A stretch of 64,000 bases of DNA from Brachionus manjavacas (lineage: Eukaryota; Rotifera; Eurotatoria; Ploima; Brachionidae), in assembly GCA_019054805.1 (NCBI GenBank), contig JAHQIY010000003.1:992001-1056000 (forward strand), given 5' to 3'. Both the position numbers and the translations under genes were made by a program. Shown in pieces: positions 49,483 to 61,300 of this stretch. Under the pieces are notes generated by a model. It saw only the letters and a program-made list of their open reading frames with translations, searched no databases and was not told where the DNA came from. The first letter of the stretch is position 1. Every line of letters starts with the position of its first letter.

Positions 49483-50096
49483 GAATCCGAGACAAAGTTA
49501 TTTACTTTCACAAAAAAACTTCGATTTTTTAAAAAGTTAACCATCCACTCTAGAATGTAGAGAGGGGCCCCAATTTTGGTAAGTTTGTAGATTAATCCAC
49601 TGTGCCATACCTTGTCAAACGCCTTAGAGATGTCGAAGAAGAGGGAACATACTTTTTTCTTTCTAACTAAAGTTTCAGAGACCTTTTGAATTAAAAATAC
49701 CAAATTGTCGGAGGTACGTCGGTTCTGCCTAAAACCAGACTGTTCCTTGCAGACAAGACTCTTGTTTTCAAGGAAATTGTGGAGCCTACTTGTAATAATC
49801 CTTTCAAGAACTTTTCCAAGACAGCTAGTGACACTAATTGGTCGATATTTAGACGGGTCAGAACTAACTTTTTTTTTAGGGATCATTGTTATTTTAGAGG
49901 TTTCCCAAGCTTCTGGGATTTCGGATGTAGCTAGACACAGGTTGAAAAAACTCGCTAGACCAAGTATGAACGAGTCAGGGAGATTTTTCAACATACGGTT
50001 ACTTAAGTTGTCAAGTCCAGGGGCTGACTCGTCTTTTAGTTTTCTAATGTTTTTTTTAGCTCTTCAATTGTGACTTTTCGGTATTCAAATAATGAT
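49483..50096 (-). pseudogene. LINE reverse transcriptase, fingers and N-terminal palm
   Basis: Reads KLKDESAPGLDNLSNRMLKN, TSKITMIPKKK, KYRPISVTSCLGKVLERIIT, EQSGFRQNRRTSDNLVFL, CSLFFDISKAFDKVWHSGL and FLKNRSFFVKVNN, the ordered motifs of LINE reverse transcriptase up to the first catalytic Asp (FFDISKAFD). It is interrupted downstream by the MITE. Confidence 0.85.
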
Positions 50097-50435
50097 TGTA
50101 GTAGTAGTAGTAGGAGTAGTTTTGACTGTAGCTGGTTAGCCAGCGAGTGTGCTGATAAGGAACACTATGACAGCTGATGTGATTGATTTCTGGATGAGCA
50201 GCAATGCCTGCTTTAAAGCTGTTAACATTAGGGGCTTCAACTAATTGATTTGGCAGTGAGTTCCATATGTTAGCGGTTCTGTTGAAAAAAAAGTTATCTC
50301 TATGATGGAGCCTCGAAATTTCTTTGTGATATTTGAAGCAGTGACCTCTTCTTTGGATTTTGGTGACATTAAAATTGTTGCTTTTTTCAACCAATTCTAT
50401 TCCATGCATGAACTTGTATAATTGAATTAGATTGT
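50097..50435 (-). mobile_element. CR1/L2-like LINE end with (TAG)n tail inserted in another LINE
   Basis: A (TAG)n tail at 50097-50117 is followed by the same UTR and C-terminus (NIWNSLPNQLVEAP) as at 6535-6900. GATTGT occurs at both borders and may be the target duplication. The insertion fuses the two LINE frames into one chimeric open frame (50056-50571). Confidence 0.7.
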
Positions 50436-50690
50436 CTTTCAGATAATCCTTATTTGATACAAGTTCTTCGACCTTATCTCGAAAGTCGTTATCGAAGGAA
50501 TCATTTCTTTCTTGAGTAAAGGTTTGCCCAATAATCTCTTTGAAAAGTATACCTACGTTTTTTTTAGACATTTTGTAAAAATATATATTAAATTAAAATA
50601 AAATAAATAAGTAAATAGGATTTAAATTGAATAAAAATTAAATTGTCTAGGAGATTAATAGGTAGAGGAAATTGAAATTAATTATATTCA

Positions 50691-51200
50691 TTAAATATAT
50701 TCATTGTTTTTGATGTTTTTGTTATTTTTCCTGCTAGTCCGAGCCTTTTTCCCAGTGAATCTTTCCGGAGTGGACTTTTGGTCAAGCTTACGAGTCCGAT
50801 TCGTCTTAGCGGGCTTTGGTAATTTTGAAATCATTGGTGTGCGGCTGGTTCGAATTGAGAAATTATTTGCTGGAAAATTAAAAAGGCAAGGTGCCTTTTT
50901 TGGAGTATTATTTGTAGGTAATTGTCCCAAAGGTGTGTGTCCAAATGGCGTTTGAATATTTGGTAATGGCATTCTGTTTGAATTTCCTTGGGAGGGGAAC
51001 TATTCCCTAATTGACGTGATTGATAATTAACTTCGTCAAAATTTGTGTCCACATTCGTCATCATTTGTGTGTTTTGGTTGTTTTTATTGTTCAAATTATT
51101 AGACTGGGATGTATTTTTGTTGATTTGGGAATCAATTTTGTCAACTACTGAGATCTCTACTCCTTTATCATCATCAAATAGATTTTTATAATTAAAATTG
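50691..51200 (-). pseudogene. ORF1-like basic, Pro/Asn-rich frame
   Basis: From about 51200 leftward the frame reads KGVEISVVDKIDSQINKN and NNKNNQNTQMMTNVDTNFDE. After a shift it reads MPLPNIQTPFGHTPLGQLP and the basic KPAKTNRTRKLDQKSTPERF. It stops at 50691. The position upstream of a LINE reverse transcriptase, ~115 bp before the next start, suggests ORF1, but no RNA-binding domain is recognised. Confidence 0.4.
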
Positions 51201-52010
51201 ATAATTTATTTGTTGAAAAAATATACAGTTGACAATTTAATTGTTGATAAAATACATTCGGCCGTTGAAAAGTCTTGCTTCATTGTTTTCACTAAATAAA
51301 GAAATATTGACTTAAAATTAAAAATATATGAAAACAAAATTGAGAGTCAAAAAGAAATTAAGTTTTAAGATATAAAATTTGATTCAAAATTAACCTTTAC
51401 CCCAATGGTTGATGAAATAAAACAGCGTTGTAGTTCACGGTTGAACTTAAATAAAAATATTGTCAAACAAAAAATGGGGTCTTAATTATTACACACTAGG
51501 AAACCTATATAAATCTTTAATTGGATCTCATTAATTTTATTTTTTTTTTTTAATCTGAAGGAGCTTAGCTCGGCACAGATAAAAAAAATAAATAAATCCA
51601 AATTTCTAAATTTTTTTTATTTCTGAAAATTAAAGAAAATAGTTGAAAAATGCTTCTAATAACGTGTTAACCTGCCTTTTTTTTTCAAACACTCACTTTT
51701 TCTTTCCGGCATTAAGTCAGAGTAAGTCAAAAATCAAAGTAAAGTCTCGACTTTGACTTTAATTCTTTTTTTGAAGTCAAGTTAAAATTAAAATTTATAG
51801 GTAAAAATTTTAATTTAAAAAAAAGGTTAGTTCCCGAATTTTAATGTTTTTCAAATTGCATTTTATCATTGTTAATTTCTACAAGTTATTTGGTGTTAAT
51901 CTAAAATGATGAGGTCAAATGTTATAGCCTGATAAAGAAAATAATCGTTCAACTGTACCAGATGAAGCCGGAATAAGAAATTTAATTTCAAATCGATAGA
52001 TAGAATAACA
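51201..52010. other. Intergenic stretch with minor repeat pieces
   Basis: Contains a plus-strand LINE 3' hairpin end at about 51556 (AAGGAGCTTAGCTCGGCAC) and an AAGTC-rich piece at 51715-51785. Otherwise nothing recognised. Confidence 0.45.
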
Positions 52011-52017
52011 GATTTAA

Positions 52018-52540
52018 TTTTCTTCAAATTCTTTTACATCTAGATCAGCATCGTACTCAATATCTTCATAATATATATATTCTTTCATAAAATATTTATT
52101 TTGGCATGAATTTTTTAATTTTGCCTTACGAAAGCTAAAAAACTTTTTTCTCTTTGTTGGTGTGTTAAGAAGAGAAAAGGATTCATCAGAATTAACACTA
52201 TTTGTACTAGCTTAACTAGGTATGTCTGTTTGCATTGTTTGATCATTTTCATTGATTTGACTTGATGCATTTAAATTTTGATTAATTAGTTCCCATTCGC
52301 TTTTGATTAGCCCTTTTAAACATGAACAAATATTTTAAAAAATGTCTGCATCAGTTTCAATCAAATTTGTAGTCTCAAGCCAATAAAACTTAAAACTTGT
52401 ATCAAGGAAAGTTGCAATAAACTAGCAACAGTCTTTAAAAATTCCAGATACAGGCAGATCATAAAAATTTTAGAATATTCCATTAAACGATCATTTATCT
52501 CTTTTTTTAAATCTTCAACTAAGACTTATAAACATTATTT
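52018..52540 (-). pseudogene. hAT transposase C-terminal fragment
   Basis: The minus strand reads LKKEINDRLMEYSKIF, then IATFLDTSFKFYWLETTN, CSCLKGLIKSEWELINQNL, LLNTPTKRKKFFSF and EDIEYDADLDVKEFEEN before a stop at about 52018. The ATFLDxxFK block is the C-terminal hAT signature (normally ATxLDPRFK). Two in-frame stops and a shift are present. Confidence 0.6.
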
Positions 52541-53079
52541 ATTAATTTTAAATTTCCAAAATTGGTTTAAAATTTGTAAAAGTCAAGGAATTGCTAAACT
52601 AAGTGATGAATAAAATTTTCTTAAATTGTAAATTTATGAAATTTAGCAAGTTTAAAAAATAATAGGATTAAAAAATCAGATTTTTTAAAGATTCTTAAAA
52701 TTTAAAGTCAAATTAAGACGCTGTATTTGAATTTTTTGGCGTTCTATGAACTAATTTTACTGGCGATTGTTTTTTAATTTCTTTAAAATGACTTTAAAAT
52801 AAAATTAAAATCAAGTTAAAATAATTATTTAAAAAAAAAAAAAAATTAGTCGGTTCAAACGACTTGAAAAATTTTATAATTAAAGTAAATTATTTGACTT
52901 TAAAAATACTTTAATATCATTTTTTTTCCTTTTGAGAAGGTTTATTTAAAAATTTTATAAATTCTTCAGTAATAAAATCTAATTTATTTATCAAAGAACA
53001 ATACTCTATTTGCATTGAAATTTGGACCTTTTACTATTAATTAATTAAAAACGCGTTCATATAGAATTATATATTAAAT

Positions 53080-54180
53080 GAAAGGTCTTGGACTCATCTT
53101 TCGGCAAAATTATTTAATTATTTTGATTTCCAAATAAAAAAGTCAATTTTGGCAAAAAGAAAATGTCTTTTTTTTCAAAATAAACTTTACAAATGAATTT
53201 GCAATGATTATTCTAACTAAAAATAAAAATGCATTTTTTTCTTAATCATTTAAAATACTAATGATATTTTATCTTGTTGTCTTTTTATATATGAGAAAAT
53301 TATTTAAGTAAAAAAGATAAAAAAAAATTTTTTGCATTTTGTTACAATATTTACTCATCGATATTAGCTTAGAAACCTTAACTTTTGGGTTCAAGAGCTA
53401 AGTAGATTCGAAGGCTTAACTAAATGTTATACTAAATATTTGCTTCAACTTCATTAAGATCATCCCCTGAAATAAATTTTCAACATCTCTTTTAGATATT
53501 AAAAAAAATGTTCAAAAGAATGTACGCTATTTGGCGAATAATAAAAAGGAAAAACAAAAAATAGCTTTTTATTAAATCTTTTCTTAATACAAAGAATGTG
53601 TGGACATTTTTTATAAAATGAATTACTCAGCTTATACTCAATTTCTTCCATTTCTTAAATTATGTCATTTTATTAATATTTTTCAATATATTATTAATTT
53701 AGGAACAATGAACAAATAGTTCACTAAACCAGAGAAAAAGAATTTTTCACATAATAAGTGAACTATGGTTCACCTTACCGACCTGACCAATTTTATTTAA
53801 TTTAATTTTAACTTATTAAAATAGGAATTATTTTTATATATTTTTTCGATGTATATTTGAATTTCACAGCACCAATTGATTAGATATTTGGACTAGCAAA
53901 ATTAAAATCAATAAGTCAAATCTGAATACATATTTAAAATGTAAATGTGGTTAGAAATTAAAAAAAAATTATTGATATAATGAACTGTTTTTGAAAGGAA
54001 AAAAATGCATTTATATTTTTTAGTTAGAATAATCATTGCAAATTCATTTGTAAAGTTTATTTTGTAAAAAAAGACATTTTCTTTTGGCCAAAAATTTTAC
54101 GGATGAATAAAAACTTATTCATCACTTTTTTTCCTATCTTAAAGCATTTCGCCAAAAGTCTTTTTGCGTTTTTGGACCTT
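53080..54180. mobile_element. Inverted-repeat MITE enclosing an R1 fragment
   Basis: 53146-53236 (AAAGAAAATGTCTTTTTTT and ATTTGCAATGATTATTCTAA) is inverted at 54000-54095. Weaker outer similarity (GGTC..GGAC near 53083, inverted near 54172). An R1 fragment with AGTGAACTATGGTTCACC lies inside at 53700-53800. No coding frame. Confidence 0.6.
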
Positions 54181-54297
54181 TTAACACAAGAAAGCCCGAT
54201 TATTTTTATACCTGAAAATTATAAAAAAATTTTACGGTTGGATTGGTACTAAGTGATGAATAAAAACTTAATCATCACTTAAATAAAAACTTATTCA

Positions 54298-54855
54298 TCA
54301 CTTAAAAACCAATTTATCCATCACATGAAAAGAGTAATAAAGAGTCTTTAAGGTCATTTCTAATTTTATTCGGAGTTTCAAATGAAATTTTGAATCATTA
54401 CATCTCTTACACATTGCTCTTACAACCATCTCATGTAAACATGTCCCTAAAGTCGTGTTTCCGCAATCATTGCAAGTAAATTTAGACTTGTTCTCATTGC
54501 ACAATCTAACCTGGCATCTTTTTTCTCTCACTGTTAATTGATTTTCTGAAGATGTTGGTGTTGTCGGAGTGGCTGAATTGGCGACACGTTTTCTGAAAGA
54601 AGATGGAGTACTCGGAGTTTTGGGTGTTTTAGGTGCACTTGTTTTGGCCGATGAATTATTTCAATCAAAACAAACTTCAAATTCATTGTCTGAATCATCT
54701 TCGGAATCGTCAACATCAGCGAAATCATCATCACTTTGGTCTGAAGTCACTGACTGAGTATCATCAGCGTTCGTTAGAAATCCAAGGGCTTTTTGTGCAA
54801 ATACCCTAATTGGCATCTTTGAATAATTAAATCTAACCTTTTGGAGTGTCAGCAT
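54298..54855 (-). pseudogene. piggyBac-like C-terminal zinc-finger region with one stop
   Basis: One continuous minus-strand frame with a single TGA (at about 54661). It begins MLTLQKVRFNYSKM and carries a very acidic segment (SDDDFADVDDSEDDSDNEFE). After the stop comes a Ser/Thr/Pro linker (TSAPKTPKTPSTPSSFRKR), then EKRCQVRLCNENKSKFTCND and CGNTTLGTCLHEMVVRAMCK. The CxxC-rich end preceded by a basic ExRC start resembles the C-terminal zinc finger of piggyBac transposases. The DDE domain is absent. A small host gene with a premature stop is the alternative. Confidence 0.45.
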
Positions 54856-55923
54856 AAGGTGTCGATGAGCATGGGTAATAATAAGTGGGTGGATGTACTA
54901 TACACGGACTTTGAGAAGGCTTTTGATGTGGTTTCACATAGGAAACTACTCATTAAGTTAACAGCGTATGGAATATGTGGTAAACTGCTCTACTGGATTA
55001 AGGCATTCTTGAGCGATAGAAGGTAAAAGGTGGTTATGGGCACTTCGGAATCAAGGTGGAGAAATATTACAAGTGGTGTGCCTCAAGGATCAGTATTAGG
55101 TCCCTTATTTTTCGTGATATGAAACAATGACTAGCCAGACAAAATAAATAACATTATAGAAATGTCCGATGATAGGAAGGTGATTTCACAATCATTTGTC
55201 ACAATCATATTTACAAGCAGATATAAATGAAATAGATAACTGGTTCAAGAAGTGGTCAATGTCCTTAAGATCTGGGTATTATGGTTTCAAATGATGGGAA
55301 AGATAGTAAACAAGTAGAAGCGGCGGTATCTAAAGCTAACAGTGCTTTAAGGTAGAATGAGGAAAATTACTCATGCTCCTCATGCTACTCATGCTAGGTA
55401 GAATGAGGAAAACTTTCAAATTTTTTGATAAAGAGTTGTTTAAAGAGCTTTACCCAGCTTTCGTCAGAACGCATTTTGAATTCGCTTCTGCGGTTTGGAA
55501 TTCTATGACTAGAAGTCAAATTAATAAGGTCCAAAGAAACCAGAAAAGGGCGACAAAGATGATAATAGAATTAAGGGGATTAGAGTACGAAGAAAGGCTT
55601 AGGGAGCTTGGTCTAACAGACTTGGAAACAAGAAGAAAAAGAGGGGACTTATTACAACTATTTTAGATAAGGAAAAGGTTCGAGAAGGTAGATTTGGATT
55701 TTGGAGAGAATGAGGGAGTAAATTAGGGGACAAGCAGGAGACACAATATCCAAATAACAAGGGATAAGCAGGGAGGGACAAAGAGGGAAAAGTTCTTACT
55801 TAACCGAACAGCTACAATCTGGGACCTTTAACCCGCGGAAAAAGTAGGGACTGATACGGTCAATCAGTTTAAGGCCAAAATTGATAGATATATGAAGTCG
55901 GAGACCTGGAGAAGATCTGTTTA
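54841..55923 (+). pseudogene. LINE ORF2 remnant
   Basis: Reads DVLYTDFEKAFDVVSHRKLL, SGVPQGSVLGPLFF, then (with stops) EMSDDRKVIS in place of the YADD box. It goes on to RMRKTFKFFDKELFKELYPA, FVRTHFEFASAVWNS, NQKRATKMIIELRGLEYEER and TRRKRGDLLQLF, and a C-terminal TVNQFKAKIDRYM-like end. Order and motifs match CR1/L2 LINEs. Confidence 0.75.
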
Positions 55924-56030
55924 GAGAATCTGATACTGAGGAACTTTGACTTAATGCAACTTAGGTTGCAAGCTGATAAAGTGCAAGCTATGAACTGCAC
56001 TCACACTTGTGTGTGTTAGTCTAGGGGATT
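54841..56030 (+). mobile_element. CR1/L2-like LINE, 5'-truncated, decayed
   Basis: A plus-strand element from mid-palm to a 3' UTR with GCAACTTAGGTTGCAAGC and GCACTCACACTTGTGTG hairpins near 55960-56025. Multiple stops. The short duplicated ACTCATGCTCCTCATGCTAC near 55370 is local slippage. Confidence 0.7.
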
Positions 56031-56055
56031 TGGCCTGAATACCTTCGATTATAAT

Positions 56056-56460
56056 TGATCAAGATCTAAATTTTACTAAATTTGCATCTAATTTATCAAT
56101 TCAAGTTAATAGGAAATTATTTTCTATCAGGAGAATTTTCTATCTTGCTACTTCAGTAAAGATCCAATTTTTTAAGACCTTTATCCTCCCATATTTTGAC
56201 TATTGCTCTACGCTTTTATGCTATTTTTCAAAAGAAGCAATAAATAAATTGGCTAAGAGTTATTATATCTCAATCATAAAACTTTAAAATTTTAAGTTGA
56301 AGCAAACAACTTAAATGAAATAAATAACGCATTAGAAAAGTATAGTCTTTATTCATTTAACATCGAATTTTTGAAAGAATGCTAACTTTCTCTTATAAAT
56401 GTCTATTAATTTTTAATTCTCCGCAATATAAATATCTATTTCATAATTTTTTATTAAATA
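56056..56460 (+). pseudogene. Jockey-like LINE fragment
   Basis: Reads NRKLFSIRRIFYLATSVKIQ and FFKTFILPYFDYCSTLLCYF, nearly the same as the minus-strand fragment at 6248-6481, then loses its frame at 56285. Confidence 0.65.
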
Positions 56461-56489
56461 AAAGAAGATTTAAAAATTAGAAAATAATT

Positions 56490-56600
56490 TAGTTGGCTTG
56501 AGTGGACTCAAGTAAAAGTCTGACTTTGACTTTGAAATTATTTACAACTTTTAACGATTCTGACTCTAAAGTTTGACTTTTGACCAACTCTGCATTGAGT
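56490..56600. repeat. AAGTC-rich hAT-like fragment
   Basis: AAGT/GACTTTGAC words end in GACCAACTCTGC at 56581, matching the CAACTCTG terminus of the hAT-like family. Confidence 0.45.
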
Positions 56601-56869
56601 CTACAATATTACAGATTTTGGTATATTACAGATAAACAACTTAGAAAAGAAAATTCATATATTCGATTATAATACAAAAACATTTATTTCAATTGTTGAC
56701 CATGTCTTCCATTGTGCAAACCGAGGTTTGGTGGACTCGATTAAATTTGTTGTTCAACAACTTAAGATTGAAACATCACAGAATTTGAACTTTTTTTACT
56801 TATTAAACGACTTTTTAAAAGTAGATTTTTTTACTTAATTTTTTTTATTTTTCTACATATAAATCAACT

Positions 56870-57490
56870 TAATTTTTCTATTCTCTTTTTTTTTTGTGTC
56901 TATGAGGCTTAATTCTTTTAAATAAATAAAAAATAAATAAATATTATTTAGAATACTTCGGATGATTTCCTTCAGCTCATTTACACCTTTACTCTTGTTT
57001 TGCAATCTCTTTATCGAGCCAACTCCATAAATTTTCAATGCAATTCCGTTCTGAGCTGTTTGCAGGCCAAGATAAGACTTCAATATTTAGCTCTTGGAAC
57101 CATTACTTGACTATTTTGGCACAATGGCAAGTGGCATGGTCTTGCTGAAATGTGAAGGCCTCTTCTTCTCTTAACAAATCCATTGATGAAAGAAAGTAAC
57201 TTCCTAAAATATCAACATATCTGTGAGAATTAAGCCTTCCTAGAAATATGGAAAAAATTCCTATAGAACCACTTCCTTGCTTTGTTCGTTTAATTATGCA
57301 ACTTTCATTATACTTCTCTGGTGGCACCCGTCTTATCTGAATTCAATTTTTTATTGTCGACTTCAATGTTCATTTCGTCACTTAACATTATTTGTCTCCA
57401 TTTAGCCTTGTTCAACGATTTTAAATTGGGACAAAAATTTTTTCTAGCTTTTTTTTGAGATTTTGTTAATGTTGTTAAAAGCTTCATTTA
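56870..57490 (-). pseudogene. Tc1-like transposase remnant (second family)
   Basis: From right to left it reads KWRQIMLSDEMNIEVDNKK (first catalytic Asp region), EKYNESCIIKRTKQGSGS, YVDILGSYFLSSMDLL, FTFQQDHATCHCAKIVK (second Asp block), WFQELNIEVLSWPANSSERN and CIENLWSWLDKEIAKQ. Order and spacing match Tc1/mariner DDE transposases. Stops and one shift inactivate it. It differs in sequence from the 31.5-kb and 47.9-kb Tc1 remnants. Confidence 0.75.
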
Positions 57491-57686
57491 GGTCAGTAAA
57501 ATAAAAATATTCCACTCTTGTGATCTAATAAATAATAATTAATCACTAATCAGAGACTAGACTGATTAGACTCTATTTAGCAGGAACATTTGATAATTTG
57601 ATTAAAATATATTAAATGTGCTCTTGACAACAGGGTTGAAATTTAACAAAATTTTGTTCTAAAATTTATTCAAATTAGGAAAAAAA

Positions 57687-58522
57687 ATGTCTAAAAACTC
57701 TAAGCCAACCAATTCTAAAAGTTTGGTATCAAAAGCATACCAAAACCAGATAATAGTAAAGAACGCAGATGGAGAGTATGCGCCTGTTGGCTACACCAAA
57801 AGAGAGATCAAGCCCGCCGACAAGGCTGAGCTTGTCTCGGTGGCGAGAGCGATGAACGATGACTTTGCGCCTAGAGTCAGAAAATTGTTCAATGCAGAGG
57901 CTGAGGCGGCTGAGGAGGCGATCAGAACCGGCCTCTATGTCGGATACAGATGTCCTGAATTCACATGGGACTGTATCCGAGTCAACAAATTTCACAAGTG
58001 CTTTTGTGGTCATTTGTTGGATGAGCACGAGCAATTCGACGGCAAAAAATTCATGTTGCCGTGTCACCAATGCAAGTGCAAGCGCTTTGCATTCATTCCT
58101 TCTAGACCCGAGGATGTCGGGTCTGTAAAACTGAGACAAATTTAAGCTCTCTAAATTTTTATTTTAGCGAGTTTTGGTTTGCAAGAAGAGGAGATTTTGA
58201 TGTGACTAAATATCGTGTAAAATGCCGCTGCAAGCACGCACACGACTCGCACGATCCCATAATGATGAATTGTAAGGAAAAAGCGTGTGGCTGCAGGATG
58301 TTCAACAGTAACTTTTTATGTGCAGCGTGTGATCAGCATTGGGAAAAGCACGAGACCTTTTTCGAGACCCAGAAAGAGAGAAAAGAAAATAAACTGCCTT
58401 ATGGCGAAAATTATCGCCCGTTCAACGAAATGCAGGAGTTAAAACAAGTATTGTATGACGATGAAGATAACCTGATGCCCATTGATGCACCCGACAGGTC
58501 TATTGGTAAGAACTTTGAATAG
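57687..58522 (+). CDS. FAM221-family protein
   Basis: Two exons, 57687-58120 and 58168-58522, joined by a 47-bp intron (GT-AG, donor GTCTGT), give 262 residues. The join restores EDVGEFWFARRGDFD, matching the family's VGEWWLKRR block. Conserved family features in order: GLYVGYRCPEFTWDCIRV, KCFCGHLLDEH, PCHQCKCKRFAFIPSRPEDV, then KYRVKCRCKHAHDSHDP, CGCRMFNSNFLCAACDQHW and a charged C-terminus with ETQKERKENKLPYGENYRPF. The many CxC and CxxC pairs with His suggest metal binding. FAM221A/B function is not established; homologues occur mainly in animals and other ciliated eukaryotes. The ATG at 57687 follows A-rich leader sequence. Antisense frames here are by-products. Confidence 0.88.
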
Positions 58523-58629
58523 TACACTCTAAATAATTTCTATTGAACTTTTAAAAAATTAAAGTGATCAGTTTAATTTTGAATTTTTTGCTGATTTTTC
58601 TAATCAAAATATTTTAGTTTTTTTTTAGA

Positions 58630-59085
58630 TTTATTTTATTTATTTGTTTATCTGTGCCGATCTAAAGCTCTAAAGCAGTGTAAAATTTTTTTTTCCAAAA
58701 ATAGCAAACTTTTTAAAAAGTTGTTGTTCTTTAAGACTCAAAATCTCAATAAAACAGATAAAATTTGCAATTTTAAAACCACAGATAAAACCTAAATATA
58801 TTAAAAAAGTATATATATTCTGAAAGAGCATAAAATTCTCTACATGCTAATGTAATTTAGAAAAAAAAAAAAAGGATGTGGCGGTTTTTGTTGACTAAAA
58901 AAAGGAAATAAATGTGTTTTTTGAGGTTTAAATAGTATCTCATCCGAGGGATCAATTATGAGCCCACTTTTTTTTTTTTTTTTAAATCTATACAAAATTC
59001 TGAACAAATCTATGGTTTTATTTTTATACATTATTGCTTTATTTTTCTTAAAAAATCTCTTCAAATCATGTGATTTTCTAAAGAA
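58630..59085. other. Downstream stretch with one LINE 3' tail
   Basis: TTTATTTGTTTATCTGTGCC and GATCTAAAGCTC at about 58640-58672 are a minus-strand version of the LINE 3' end. A-runs otherwise; nothing else recognised. Confidence 0.45.
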
Positions 59086-59245
59086 GGTTTTTGGTGTTAT
59101 TTAAAACAGCATATTAGAGCAAGAACAAGTCAGACAATTCCAAGAATGATGGAGCTTTTAACCGAAGCAAGAGAAAAGTATTTTGGCTCTGAGCTTTTTA
59201 AAAAATCTAATTAGACGATTTCAGCAATGTTTATGAGCGGTTTAG
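59086..59245 (+). pseudogene. Possible transposase C-terminal fragment
   Basis: Reads QHIRARTSQTIPRMMELLTE then AREKYFGSELFKKS with a stop and shift. The pattern resembles the C-terminal helix region of some DDE transposases, but I cannot name the family. Confidence 0.25.
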
Positions 59246-59249
59246 AAAA

Positions 59250-60600
59250 AAAAAGTCCGACTTGCTAAAAACTTCTTCAGATTAAAAAAAATACTTTAAA
59301 GAAAAATCTCAAATGTAAAGACTTTTTTTTTTTGAAAAAAAAAATCATATGGTTAAGTTCAGCCACATTTTATTTAATAATAATCTCACCTTTAAATATC
59401 TTAACCAAGTCCGCTTCCATGAAGTCTTTCTCAAGTCTAAATTACTCAACAGCTTTGGCAACACTTAAATTTAAGAGAATTGACATTGATTCCTCCTTTT
59501 TTGTATTTCAACTATTTTTCATATTGAGTGAATAGTCCGGTTTTTCTTGTAAAACATGCTTTTTTTTATTAGCTGTTAAAATTGCAATATTAAAAAATAT
59601 TAAATCATCCTAATTACAAAAAATCAAAATTTGGACCTTTTACAAAATATTATGATGGATTTTTATTAATTGAAAATCATAAATTGTTAACTCAAAGATA
59701 TTTTAATGAGTCAGATTATTCTGAGATCGAAAAAAAATTCTTTTAAATTAAAAATTAAAAGGCCAAAGCCTTTCATAATTTTAGGCAAAAATTTAGAAAA
59801 AATAAATTTAGAATCATGTGCAGAAGTCATAATAATGTCTTATGTAAAATCTCTTTCATTAGTGTTGGTTCCATAGGGTATCATTTGAAATACCTAGCAA
59901 ATTTATTAAAAAAAATTAGAAATTTTCTTATAAAAACATTTAATGTCTGATATGTCAAAATGTTACAGTATTTTGATTAGTTTTTTTTTCTAATAATTAT
60001 AAAATTCAAGTTTTTTTCTTATTCAAAAAAAAAATTAATTGAATTTAATTTTTTTTAAAACAACAAAATTTTTGAAACTAAATCCTAAGGAAGTATCAAA
60101 TTATAAATTAAAGATTGATCGTAGTGCTGAACCACTTGTTTATTTTTAATTTTTTAGTTTTTCCGAATGAGTTAAGATATGGGAAAGTAAAATCCGAAAT
60201 AAATCCTTTTAAGGATATCTAGATTTCCTGATGTTTTGGAGGTTGTGAAGCTAGTTTCAATTTGATCTTTTCAATTCAGATAAACTAGAATAATTTTTTT
60301 TTCCAAAATAGATAATTTAGTTCAGTAAAATGCTTAATTATAAGCAAATTTGCTTTATTTTATATTTTATTTAAAAATCAAGTTCGGGTCCTACCTTGGC
60401 ACCTTGGAATGGATCTTAGTCCTTCTTTTCAGTCCAATTTTCTTGTTCATATTAAAAAATAAATAAATAAAATATTAGATAAAAATTTATTTAAAAAAAA
60501 AATGATTAATATCACAAAAGTTAGTGATTGATTAAATTCAAAAATTAAATCTAATTTTAAAAGTTTATTTTTTTGATTTAACAAATTGTTTTTCATTCTG
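59250..60600. other. Intergenic AT-rich stretch, nothing recognised
   Basis: Poly-A/T-rich sequence with no supported gene. A B-box-like AGTTCGGGTCCTACC at about 60380 has no A box upstream. Confidence 0.45.
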
Positions 60601-60639
60601 TGTTTTTTCAATTTTTTTAAAAAAGAAATCGTTAAGTGC

Positions 60640-61300
60640 ATCAATTTTTTTTGGCCATCAATTAATGGACTGACAAAAAAAATTAAATTTTACTGACAAA
60701 AAAGACTAAATCTACTGACAAAAAAACTACATTAGATGACAAATAAATTAATTGACTGATAAAATAATTATTTGAGTGACAAAATAATTTTTTGACTAAT
60801 TAATTATTTTACAACAAATTAATGATTTTGAGGTCACAATAAAAATCAAAATCTTGAATTATAGCACCAAAATCAGAAGGAAGCTCCAGACAATTTTGTT
60901 TTGTCCAAATCTCATCATCAAGCTAGAATCAACTATGAGAAAACGTAACAATTTAAGTTCATTCCTTACAATCTTAGAGAATTAAATTACTAAAAAGCTT
61001 TCTTATTTTTTCCTTATTCACTCCTTGTGAAGCATATGGTCATTACTTTTGATTTCCACTCAATTCGAACTAAATAGCTTAATTAGAACTAAAATAAAAT
61101 AAAATAAAAATGAATAAAATTTTGTCAGTGCAAAATTATTAAATAGTCATCTCAATATATATATATTTGTCAGTCGTTTAGTTTTTTTGTCAGAATAATA
61201 AGTGTTTTATTGTCAGCTAAAATAGATTAAATTAGTCACCACTTTTAGTTATTTTTGTCATCTTAAAAAAATTAAATTTGTCACCCCCAAAAAATTTAAG
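60640..61300. mobile_element. MULE-type non-autonomous element with TGACAAA-iterated ends
   Basis: The left side (60660-60800) repeats ACTGACAAAAAA words about seven times. The right side (61110-61290) carries the inverse (TTTTTGTCAG) about eight times, ending TTTGTCACCCCC. The right end aligns with the end of the 28.4-kb MULE remnant. The interior has no coding frame. Confidence 0.6.

Larger units (their letters stand above)
48262..51200 (-). mobile_element. LINE of the 3'-hairpin family, interrupted several times
   Basis: 3' end with TTTATTTATTTGTTTTCTG and the hairpin at 48275-48320, UTR and ORF2 end to about 48592. Then come unrelated sequence, the palm (48717-49022), a gap, the Merlin-like MITE (49233-49482), the N-terminal palm (49483-50096), an inserted CR1-like LINE end (50097-50435), the start of a second frame (to 50571) and an upstream ORF1-like region (50691-51200). 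No endonuclease is seen between 50571 and the palm. Confidence 0.65.

Noticed and set aside
57729..58139. Minus-strand 136-codon frame
   Set aside because: Shadow of FAM221 exon 1, whose family motifs are clear.
60447..60644. 65-codon minus-strand frame
   Set aside because: Low-complexity Leu/Phe/Lys/Asn translation of AT-rich DNA next to a MULE-type end.
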